This document shows, one piece after another, positions 8,830-16,399 of a stretch of DNA of 64,000 bases. The stretch is from an uncultured Collinsella sp. (lineage in GTDB: Bacteria; Actinomycetota; Coriobacteriia; Coriobacteriales; Coriobacteriaceae): NCBI GenBank assembly GCA_900552385.1, contig URZI01000006.1, forward strand, positions 1 through 64,000, read 5' to 3'. Under the pieces are notes generated by a model. That model ran no database searches and was not told the origin of the DNA. It was given only the letters and a program-made list of their open reading frames with translations. Position 1 is the stretch's first letter, and each line of letters starts with the position of its first letter. A program made the position numbers and the translations under genes.

Positions 8830-9672
8830 ATGATTGTGTTTTCCGATATGGATGGGACGCTGCTGACGAGCGATAAGCAGATGAGCGATGCCACCTGGGC
8901 AATGCTCGACGAGCTCGCACGTCGTGGCATCGAGTTTGTTCCCTGCACGGGACGTCCACTGTCGGGCATCTTTGAGCCCATTCTCGCCCATCCCGCCGTG
9001 CACTACGCGGTCTGTGCCAACGGCGCCAGCGTCTGGCAGCTCGACGAGGATACGCCCACCGACGCCTCGCGCGCCACGTGCATCTTGAGCCGTCCGCTCG
9101 ACCGTGGCATTGCCCACCGCATCCATCGCATTGCCGCCGGCCACGATGTGACCTTCGATATCTTCGCGGATGGGCAGTGCTTCCTCCCCCGCTCGCTATA
9201 CGGGCGTCTGGATGAGTTCTATGGCGGCGACCCCCACATCGCGGCTTCGCTCAAGCGCACACGAACACCGATCGACATGGATATCGACAGCAAGATCGAC
9301 GAGGTCGAGACGCTCGAACGCATCGCCATGTACTGGCACGACCCGGCCGATCGCGACGCCATCGCAGCAGAGCTCGACACGCTCGGAGGCATTGAGGTCA
9401 CGCGTTCGTACGCCATGAATATCGAGGTCATGGGTGAGGGCGCCACCAAGGGGACGGCCCTCACGTGGTTATGCGAGCACCTGGGCGAGCGTCTCGCCGA
9501 CGCCTGGGCGTTCGGCGACAACATCAACGACATCCCCATGCTACAGGCAGCGGGCCACGGCATGGCCATGATCAACGCCGAGTCCGAAGACCGCGAGGCC
9601 GCCGACGCCATCACCGAATACGACAACGACCACGACGGCGTCGCCCGCGCCATCATGGCCGCCCTCGCTTAG
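8830..9672 (+). CDS. HAD-superfamily phosphatase, Cof type
   Basis: A 280-residue HAD hydrolase of the Cof/IIB cap subclass. Motif I is FSDMDGTLL at residues 4-12, motif II the CTGRP segment near 39, and motif IV GDNINDIPML near 220-229, preceded by a lysine in GATKGTAL (motif III). These enzymes dephosphorylate sugar phosphates, phosphosugars or cofactors such as FMN and PLP; the substrate here is unknown. It starts 12 bp after an AGAAAGGA ribosome binding site. Its TAG stop abuts the dispersed repeat at 9685-9721. Confidence 0.88.
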   Translation: MIVFSDMDGTLLTSDKQMSDATWAMLDELARRGIEFVPCTGRPLSGIFEPILAHPAVHYAVCANGASVWQLDEDTPTDASRATCILSRPLDRGIAHRIHRIAAGHDVTFDIFADGQCFLPRSLYGRLDEFYGGDPHIAASLKRTRTPIDMDIDSKIDEVETLERIAMYWHDPADRDAIAAELDTLGGIEVTRSYAMNIEVMGEGATKGTALTWLCEHLGERLADAWAFGDNINDIPMLQAAGHGMAMINAESEDREAADAITEYDNDHDGVARAIMAALA

Positions 9673-9684
9673 TCGTTGGGTAGT

Positions 9685-9721
9685 CATTGGGGACGTTCTT
9701 AAACGACTAGTCGTTGGGGAC
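9685..9721 (+). repeat. 37-bp dispersed repeat, copy 1
   Basis: Matches the reverse complement of 10756-10792 at 35 of 37 positions. Core GGGGACGTTCTTAAACGACT. It sits just after the stop codon of the HAD gene; the second copy sits just after the stop codon of ade. Confidence 0.85.
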
Positions 9722-9754
9722 AGTCTTCGCAAAAAAGCTGCAAGGACTGTCCCC
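9716..9754. repeat. Hairpin-forming repeat next to the 37-bp repeat
   Basis: An imperfect inverted repeat with arms of about 15-18 bases (GGGGACAGTCTTCGC against GCTGCAAGGACTGTCCCC) around an A6 loop. It lies between two convergent HAD genes and could act as a bidirectional transcription stop. A CCGGCAGA/TCTGCCGG pair follows at about 9760-9791. Confidence 0.65.
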
Positions 9755-9792
9755 CCACTGCCGGCAGAAAAGGAACGTCCCCATCTGCCGGA

Positions 9793-10587
9793 TTAAGCGA
9801 GACTCTCCAGCACGCGACGGAGCTCCTGCTGGACGGCGTGGTCGCGATTACAACCCACCACGCGATCGGCCACCGCCTTGAGCGCGGGACGCGCGTTTTC
9901 CATCGCGCAGCCCGTGCCGACAAAGCGAATGATCTCGTAGTCGTTCATCGAGTCGCCAAACGCCATGACCTCGTCGCGTTCGACGCCATAGTGCTCCGCG
10001 AGCTGCGCGATGCCCGAGGCCTTCGACACGCCGGGCTGCATGGCATCGATCCACGCGTTGCCCGAAGGCGCAAAAGTAAAGAGCTGACCGAGTTCGCGCT
10101 GCAGTACGTAAGCGCTGTCCATAACGGCACCGTCATCGCAAAAGATACTCGCCTTGATGATATTTACGCTGGGATCGGGCAGCTCCCAAATGCGCTCGGC
10201 ATTGGGAAGGTCCTTATCGACCTCACGCACGAACTTGCACTCGTCATCGAGCAAGAAGGACTTGGTTCGGTCAAAAAGCGCAAGATGCAGATTGGGAAAC
10301 GTCGCGACGGCCTGGGCGAGCCTTCGAATCGCCAGGTGCGAATACACCTCACGGTCTACCATCTTACCGTCGGCGTAGACCTGGGCGCCGTTAGCGGCGA
10401 CAAAGTCCATCTTGTCGCGAACGGGCGCAAAGAACTCGCACAGGCGGTCGTAACGACGGCCTGACGATGCGGCAAAATGCACGCCATGCTCGTGTAGCGC
10501 CAAAATCAGTTCGTAGGTCTCGGGAGGCACCTGGCCGTTTTCGTCAAGCAGTGTGCCGTCCATATCGGATGCAATCAGTTTAAACAT
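9793..10587 (-). CDS. HAD-superfamily phosphatase, Cof type
   Basis: A 264-residue Cof-type HAD hydrolase: motif I ASDMDGTLLDENG at residues 7-19, motif II SSGRRYDRL near 41, motif III lysine in GVSKASGI near 195 and motif IV FGDSMNDYEI near 215. It is convergent with, and only distantly similar to, the HAD gene at 8830-9672. The ATG at 10587 has its AAGGGAG ribosome binding site inside the 3' arm of a long hairpin (10593-10654), so translation may be structure-controlled. The substrate is unknown. Confidence 0.88.
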   Translation of the reverse strand: MFKLIASDMDGTLLDENGQVPPETYELILALHEHGVHFAASSGRRYDRLCEFFAPVRDKMDFVAANGAQVYADGKMVDREVYSHLAIRRLAQAVATFPNLHLALFDRTKSFLLDDECKFVREVDKDLPNAERIWELPDPSVNIIKASIFCDDGAVMDSAYVLQRELGQLFTFAPSGNAWIDAMQPGVSKASGIAQLAEHYGVERDEVMAFGDSMNDYEIIRFVGTGCAMENARPALKAVADRVVGCNRDHAVQQELRRVLESLA

Positions 10588-10592
10588 AGAAA

Positions 10593-10654
10593 AGCTCCCT
10601 TCGGGCTTGTTGGAATCGAACGTGTATCCGATTCCAACGTACCCAAAGGGAGCT
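10593..10654 (-). promoter_or_regulatory. Hairpin enclosing the ribosome binding site of the HAD gene
   Basis: On the minus strand a two-part stem forms: outer arms AGCTCCCTT/AAGGGAGCT, then a mismatch and GGG/CCC, then a perfect 10-bp inner stem (609-618 with 629-638, offset 10000). The AAGGGAG used as ribosome binding site lies in the 3' arm, 7 bases before the ATG, and the stem is followed by TTTT. It could work as an attenuator/terminator after ade or as a translation-blocking structure. Confidence 0.6.
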
Positions 10655-10755
10655 CAAATAAGACTCCGCGGGCGTAAACGTTACAAGGACCTGGCAAATA
10701 GCTCACACATGCCAGAGGCCTCACGGTCGCGGCGTCAGGCGACACGTCAAAGAGT

Positions 10756-10792
10756 GTCCCCGACGACTAGTCGTTTAAGAACGTCCCCGATG
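10756..10792 (-). repeat. 37-bp dispersed repeat, copy 2
   Basis: Inverted copy of 9685-9721 with two differences. It lies directly downstream of the ade stop codon (10794-10796). Confidence 0.85.
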
Positions 10793-10793
10793 A

Positions 10794-12614
10794 CTAGTCG
10801 GCGTAGGTGAAGGTCGTGACGTCGAACATGCCCTCGGGGCGGATGCGGAGCGTCGGGATGACCGGCAGGGGCAGGAAGATGATGCCCATGATGGGGTCGA
10901 GCGGCGGCTCAATACCCATGGCGCGCGCCTTGACCATAAAGTCGTCGTGCTGCGCGGCAACGTCCTCGGCCGCGCCTTCGCTCATAAGGCCACCGAGCGC
11001 CAGCGGAATGCGAGCCACGACCTCGCCGTTGCGCACTAGCACGTGACCACCCTGGCCCACGGCTTCAACAGCCGCCATCATATCGGCCGCGTTGTCGCCC
11101 ACCACGCACACGTTGTGCGAGTCGTGGCCGATCGTGGAGGCAATGGCGCCACCCGTGATGGTGAAACCGCGCACCCAGCCGCGACCGATATGCTTGCCGA
11201 CCAGGCCCAGGCCAGCGGGGCCGTCGCCGTCGGCGCCCTCGGCCTGCAGCGACACGCCGCGGCCATGGCGCTCAATCAGCATAATGCGGCGCAGACCCTC
11301 GGCGCTCTCGGGGCGAGCCATACCCGTGATGGCCTTACCCGGCACCACGTCAATCACCGCCTCGCCCGGCTTAAAGGCATAGTCGAATACGTCGAGCGAA
11401 AGCTTCGGCAGCTTAACGGAGGCGCGCAGCTCATCGGCAAGGGCCGCAACCTCGGCCATCTCGGGTGCAATCTCGCCCACAAAGGTGCCGTCCTGCGCCA
11501 CCAGAGCACCGGCGGCATATACGCGATGCGGAGCCGTGGCAAACGTCAGGTCATTGAGCACCAGCAGGTCGGCACGCTTGCCCGGGGCAATCGCACCGCG
11601 GAGCTCGCGCGGGTCGCGGCAGCCGTGATCCAGGCCAAACGCCTCGGCCGTGGAGAGGGACGCCATAGAGATAGCGACCACGGGGTCGATACCGGCCTCA
11701 ATCGCCACGCGGCAGGCATTGTCGATCATGCCGGTTGCAAGCGCATCGGAAGGGGCGCGGTCGTCAGTCGCAAAGCAGCAGCGGCGGGCGCGCGCGGGAT
11801 TCTCCAGCAGCATCGGCGACAGGTTGGCCAGATCATGGCTGCACGTACCTTCGCGCAGCATCACGTACATGCCGCGAGACAGCTTGTCGAGCGCCTCCTC
11901 GGGAATCGTCGACTCGTGGTCGGCGATAATGCCTGCCGCAGCATAGGCGTTGAGGTCCTTGCCGGCAACGAGCGGGGCATGACCATCGACCTGTTTGGAC
12001 GGCGTCTGGTTGGCAGCGTCGATACGAGCACAGGTCTCGGGATCGGCCATAAAGACGCCCGGCAGGTTCATCATTTCGCCCAGACCAAAGACATCACCCG
12101 GATATTCGGCAAAAAACGCCTGCATATCGGCAGCGGTGATGACGGCACCGGCCTGCTCGTCGGGCAGTGCGGGCACGCACGAGGGCATCATGTACTTGAT
12201 GGAAATAGGAGCGCGACGACCGTCCTCGATCATAAAGCGCAGGCCGTCGAGCCCCGCCACGTTGGCAATCTCGTGGCTGTCGGCAATGGCAGTAGTGGTA
12301 CCGCGCGTCGCCGCCATGCGCGCATACTCGGCAGGGCGGATGTTCGAAGACTCGATATGCAAGTGTCCGTCAATAAAACCGGGGGCAAGATAGCGGCCCT
12401 GGCAATCGATGACCTCAGTTGCCTCGTAGGTGCCAGCGGCATCGTCGCGACCATCGTAGAGCACGCCGACGATCACACCGTCCTTGACGGCAACGCTACC
12501 GGGCGCCACGCGCTGGCCATACACGTCGACGATCTGTGCATTGGTAAACAGCGTGTCGACGGGCACGCGCCCCTCGGCAGCATCGATCACAGACCTCATG
12601 ACCTCAACGGACAT
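10794..12614 (-). CDS. ade: Adenine deaminase
   Basis: A 606-residue metal-dependent amidohydrolase converting adenine to hypoxanthine and ammonia. The N-terminal composite domain (LFTNAQIVDVYGQRVAPGS) is followed by the metal motif PGFIDGHLHIES near residue 77, then the HEIAN, GHAP, DHES and TDDR elements of the family. The C-terminal third carries the Ade-specific GHDSHNVCVVGDN segment. Length matches the family (about 580-600). It starts with ATG after AAAGGAGTAT. It supplies hypoxanthine, which the xanthine dehydrogenase encoded at 53280-56057 could oxidise further, so it is functionally linked to the purine cluster though 20 kb away. Confidence 0.95.
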   Translation of the reverse strand: MSVEVMRSVIDAAEGRVPVDTLFTNAQIVDVYGQRVAPGSVAVKDGVIVGVLYDGRDDAAGTYEATEVIDCQGRYLAPGFIDGHLHIESSNIRPAEYARMAATRGTTTAIADSHEIANVAGLDGLRFMIEDGRRAPISIKYMMPSCVPALPDEQAGAVITAADMQAFFAEYPGDVFGLGEMMNLPGVFMADPETCARIDAANQTPSKQVDGHAPLVAGKDLNAYAAAGIIADHESTIPEEALDKLSRGMYVMLREGTCSHDLANLSPMLLENPARARRCCFATDDRAPSDALATGMIDNACRVAIEAGIDPVVAISMASLSTAEAFGLDHGCRDPRELRGAIAPGKRADLLVLNDLTFATAPHRVYAAGALVAQDGTFVGEIAPEMAEVAALADELRASVKLPKLSLDVFDYAFKPGEAVIDVVPGKAITGMARPESAEGLRRIMLIERHGRGVSLQAEGADGDGPAGLGLVGKHIGRGWVRGFTITGGAIASTIGHDSHNVCVVGDNAADMMAAVEAVGQGGHVLVRNGEVVARIPLALGGLMSEGAAEDVAAQHDDFMVKARAMGIEPPLDPIMGIIFLPLPVIPTLRIRPEGMFDVTTFTYAD

Positions 12615-12970
12615 ACATACTCCTTTAACCGTAGAAAACGCTGCGGGGCGGACAAACCTTCACCGCAGCAAGCCAATAGCAATTGTATGCCCAAACGATG
12701 GGCCAACAATACGCCCCTCCGCTTAACGGCACACGCCGCATGGCGCAATGGGGACAGGTTGCTTTGCACCAAAAAGAAACGTCCCTAAGTGCCAACCAGG
12801 ACAACGCCGTAGGTGGAGGACGGACAGCGAGCGGACTCCAGAGCGAACAAATTGGCATGAAAAGAGGACGGCATAGACCTTCTGGTCATGCCGTCCTCTT
12901 TGAATGACAAGTTGTCGCTCTGGAGCCCGCGCAGCGTCGAGCTGTTACGCGGTTTGGTAAAACCGCGTAA
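12615..12970. other. Intergenic region between ade and tyrS
   Basis: About 355 bp without a gene. It holds degenerate pieces related to the GGGGAC/ACGTCCC repeats around 12745-12790, a strong hairpin at 12861-12901 and a 12-bp stem at 12944-12971 immediately after the tyrS stop. Confidence 0.5.
12861..12901 (-). terminator. Strong hairpin, probable terminator for tyrS
   Basis: Arms AAAGAGGACGGCAT and its complement form a 14-bp stem, extended by a GACC/GGTC pair near the loop. Flanking A and T tracts make it usable in both directions. Confidence 0.65.
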
Positions 12971-14182
12971 CTAAATAAGCTTGAAGCCCTTGCGCTTGCC
13001 CACGGAGAGGGTGTCGCCCAGCTTGAGGGCGCTGGGATCGATGTTATAGCTCTTGGGAGCCACGGCCTTGCCGTTGATCTTGACACCGCCGCCGTCGATA
13101 TCGCGACGGGCCTGGCCGGCGCTCGCCGAAAGACCCAAGTCCTTGAGCAGGCCGGCGAGGTAGATCTGGCCCTCGTCGTTAACAGTCAGCTCAACGTGCT
13201 TCTCGGGGAAGTCGGCGAGCTGGCCCTCCTTGAACACGCGGTCGAACTCGGCCTGAGCCTCGTCGCCGGCACCGGCGCCGTGGTAGGTGTCACACAGGTC
13301 ACGGCCCAGAGCGCGCTTGAGCTCGTAGGGGTCGGCAGAGCCATCGGCCAGGGCAGCGTCGATCTTGTCGACCTCGGCCGGAGTGAGCGAGCTCGCCAGG
13401 CGGTAGTACTTGCCGATCATCTCGTCGGGGATGGACATGGTCTTGCCGAACATATCCTTGGGCGCGTCGGTCAGACCGATGTAGTTGCCATAGGACTTGG
13501 ACATCTTACGTACGCCATCGGTGCCCTCGAGCAGCGGCATGGTGAGCGCGATCTGCGGCTCCATGCCCATCTTCTCCATGAGCTCACGGCCGGCGAGCAG
13601 GTTGAAAAGCTGGTCGGTGCCGCCCATCTCCACGTCAGCCTTAATCATGACCGAATCGTATGCCTGCATCACGGGATACAGGAACTCGTGCAGGGCGATC
13701 GGCGTCTGGGACTGGTAGCGCTTGGTAAAGTCATCGCGCTCAAGAATGCGGGCGACGGTGAACTTGGAGCACACCTGCAGCAGACCGGCCAGATCCATCG
13801 ACAAGATCCAGTCGCCGTTGTGCACGATGGTGGTCTTCTCGGGGTCCAGGATCTTCATGGCCTGGCTCACGTAGGTCTCGGCGTTAGCCTCGATCTGCTC
13901 CTGAGAAAGCTGCGGGCGGGTGGAATTCTTCCCCGAGGGGTCGCCGATCAGTGCGGTACCGTTGCCGATGATGAGGGTGACGTTGTGGCCCAGGTCCTGG
14001 AACTGACGCATCTTGCGCAGCGGCACGGCGTGGCCCAGGTGCAGGTCGGGGCTGGTGGGATCGACGCCGAGCTTGATGTTGAGGGGCTCGCCCTTCTCAA
14101 GCTTCTTGCGAAGGTCGGCCTCGGGGACGATCTTCGCAGCGCCCGAGGTGATGATACGCATTTGCTCGTCAACAGACAGCAT
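12971..14182 (-). CDS. tyrS: Tyrosyl-tRNA synthetase
   Basis: A class I synthetase of 403 residues that charges tRNA-Tyr. HIGH-type motif HLGH near residue 48, KMSKS motif VRKMSKSYGN near 229 and a C-terminal S4 RNA-binding domain (about 340-400). The start is taken as the ATG at 14182, which has AGGAGG 7 bases upstream; the frame stays open further upstream but that part has no family similarity. A stem-loop overlaps the stop codon (12944-12971), with a second hairpin 70 bp downstream. Confidence 0.95.
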   Translation of the reverse strand: MLSVDEQMRIITSGAAKIVPEADLRKKLEKGEPLNIKLGVDPTSPDLHLGHAVPLRKMRQFQDLGHNVTLIIGNGTALIGDPSGKNSTRPQLSQEQIEANAETYVSQAMKILDPEKTTIVHNGDWILSMDLAGLLQVCSKFTVARILERDDFTKRYQSQTPIALHEFLYPVMQAYDSVMIKADVEMGGTDQLFNLLAGRELMEKMGMEPQIALTMPLLEGTDGVRKMSKSYGNYIGLTDAPKDMFGKTMSIPDEMIGKYYRLASSLTPAEVDKIDAALADGSADPYELKRALGRDLCDTYHGAGAGDEAQAEFDRVFKEGQLADFPEKHVELTVNDEGQIYLAGLLKDLGLSASAGQARRDIDGGGVKINGKAVAPKSYNIDPSALKLGDTLSVGKRKGFKLI

Positions 14183-14278
14183 TGGGTATCCTCCTTTTGC
14201 TATAGCACCCTCGCCGAAAACGGCGGTGCTGGAAGTCCATAAACTCTCATATGATAACAAACTGACGCGACGCGGCAC

Positions 14279-16237
14279 CTACGACAGGAAAATCCTCGTC
14301 CTGCCGCATGCGTCAATGGCAACTGGCAGACGTGTACCGTCACGCTCGACCAGATAGCGTACCTGCCGACGACGCAAGCAGTCGCGGCAACGGACCTGTC
14401 CCGTCGCATCGGTGGCACAGACGCCCTCGGCGGTCAGCAGGCAGTGCTCGCACACCATAAGCTCGGGACGGTCGGCGTCGACCGGACCCAAGACGCCGGG
14501 TTCAGCGGCCAGTTCGGCAATACGCTCCGCATCATTGCCGAGCAACTCGGCCGGCAAGTACACCCGCCCCACACCGAGTCCGCGCAGCCAGGTAAGCGTG
14601 GCCCGATTCGCGCAGAACACCGGCGCCGCCACGTCAAACGTCACGCCCAGCTCGCGAGCGATCGCCACCTGTCCCAGGCTGCGGCAGACGACACGCCTGG
14701 CACGCTGCATCAGTGAGCGGGTCCAGTCAGCGTCACCCGTGCGGCACACTTCGTCAAGCACCACAACGGCGTCGGACAAATCGAGTTCTCCGCGCGGGTC
14801 GGCATCCATCAGCTGCCAAGCAAAAACCATGCGAGCGGGAACCGCGCACTCCACCAACTCCGTCGACGCACCACCATCCACCGCAACGCCCTCAAAGGGC
14901 AGCACCTCAACGGCACGCGCAACGGGCGCAATCGCATCCGCCTCGGCCCGCATGCGCTCCAACACCGCCGCCGTCTGATCCAACACGCCGGCGCTGCGAA
15001 TCAGGTATACCTCGCAGCCCGCGTCCACCTTACGCTTGCAATGCACGACGACGCGCTTCCCCGCTGCGGAATCCACCGGGCAGGGCACCTGCGGCCAGCG
15101 CTTGGGCACATCGGGACGCGCGTCGACACCCGGATAGAACCGAATCTCGAGCGTGTCACCCGCCGCCACGGCGGCGTCGAGCTCAACGGTCACCTCTTCG
15201 TGGCCCACAGCGACCAAGCGCCCCACGCGCACGCCCTGGTTAATTGCGCGCTCAAAGCTCATCAGCTCGGCACCCGAACGCCCTCGCAGATACGCATCGG
15301 TAAACCCACGGTTAAACGACCTCCCCAGCTCGCGCTCAAGCTCTTCCACGGCATCGGGGTCCCACGCGCCGTCGCGCAGCATATCGAGTGCACGGCGCCA
15401 CACCCGCACCACGTTGAATACGTAATCGGGGTTCTTCATGCGCCCCTCGATCTTGAGCGACGCCACGCCGGCATCTACAAGCTCGGGCAGATGCGCAATA
15501 CCCAGATAGTCGCGCGGGCACAGCAGGCGATCTCCCTCGACGGCGACAACGCTCTGCCCAGCCTCGTCCACCAGGTCGTACGCCAGACGACACGGCTGCG
15601 TGCAGTCGCCGCGCATCGCCGAGCGCCTACGCCGCAGGGCCGAGAACTCGCACGCCCCCGAATAGCCGATGCAAATCGCACCGTGGCAGAATACCTCGAT
15701 GGGCACGCCCGTGGCACATAGCGCCGCAATCTCGTCGACCGTCAGCTCGCGTGCCGTCGTCACGCGCTCGACCCCCAGCTCATCGGCGGCAAGCCGCACG
15801 GCGCCTTCGCTATGAACGCCCGCCTGCGTGGACAGGTGAATCTCGACCCCGGGAATCACCGCGCGCAGCGCGCAGGCCAGCCCGGCATCGGCGACAATCA
15901 GAGCATCGGCGCCCAGCTCCAGTGCATGAGCTCCCAGCGCCACCGCGTCGGACAACTCATCGTCAAACACGAACACGTTGAGCGTCACGTACACACGCAC
16001 GCCATGGGCATGCGCCACGGCACAACCGCGCGCAAACTCGTCATCCGTAAAGCCATGGGCGCTCACGCGGGCGTTAAAGCCGCCCAACCCCGCATAGATG
16101 GCATCGGCACCCGCGGCGATGGCCGCAAGCATCTGGTCGAGCCCGCCCGCCGGCGCCAGCAGCTCGGGCAGCGCCGCACCGGCAGCATCCAATCCAGTCT
16201 CGTATTGTCCGCTCGGCCCTATCGTCCGAATCGCCAT
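14279..16237 (-). CDS. Peptidase U32 family protein
   Basis: A 652-residue U32 (collagenase-like) protein. The N-terminal half follows the family pattern: ELLAPAGGLDQMLAAI, GADAIYAGL, the STQAG stretch, EVFCHGAICIGYSGAC and then RGDCTQPCR with the cysteines that bind iron-sulfur in the RlhA-type branch. LKIEGRMKNPDYV is the family signature near residue 280. The C-terminal part ends in a CxxC...CxxC zinc-like element (CEHCLLTAEG, CRDCLRRR). Related proteins modify rRNA or tRNA bases rather than act as proteases. The start at 16237 has AAGGAG at good spacing. It is divergent from the penicillin-binding protein gene. Confidence 0.85.
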   Translation of the reverse strand: MAIRTIGPSGQYETGLDAAGAALPELLAPAGGLDQMLAAIAAGADAIYAGLGGFNARVSAHGFTDDEFARGCAVAHAHGVRVYVTLNVFVFDDELSDAVALGAHALELGADALIVADAGLACALRAVIPGVEIHLSTQAGVHSEGAVRLAADELGVERVTTARELTVDEIAALCATGVPIEVFCHGAICIGYSGACEFSALRRRRSAMRGDCTQPCRLAYDLVDEAGQSVVAVEGDRLLCPRDYLGIAHLPELVDAGVASLKIEGRMKNPDYVFNVVRVWRRALDMLRDGAWDPDAVEELERELGRSFNRGFTDAYLRGRSGAELMSFERAINQGVRVGRLVAVGHEEVTVELDAAVAAGDTLEIRFYPGVDARPDVPKRWPQVPCPVDSAAGKRVVVHCKRKVDAGCEVYLIRSAGVLDQTAAVLERMRAEADAIAPVARAVEVLPFEGVAVDGGASTELVECAVPARMVFAWQLMDADPRGELDLSDAVVVLDEVCRTGDADWTRSLMQRARRVVCRSLGQVAIARELGVTFDVAAPVFCANRATLTWLRGLGVGRVYLPAELLGNDAERIAELAAEPGVLGPVDADRPELMVCEHCLLTAEGVCATDATGQVRCRDCLRRRQVRYLVERDGTRLPVAIDACGRTRIFLS

Positions 16238-16399
16238 CGGCAAACTCCTTACCAAGGTATGCATTCACTCTGAAAAATGCCGTCTTCCAGCATACACGAG
16301 GCCTCGCGCGCCCCGTTTGGTTTATCGTGTAATAACTTATGTCCATCCTGCCCCGACGACACATTCACCGTCCGGCACGACATACCTGGAGGTCAATAT

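Noticed and set aside
10609..10638. tRNA-like T-arm (GTTCGATTCC)
   Set aside because: The sequence is one arm of a longer perfect inverted repeat and no cloverleaf can be drawn.
11043..12788. 581-residue plus-strand open frame
   Set aside because: Antisense shadow of adenine deaminase.
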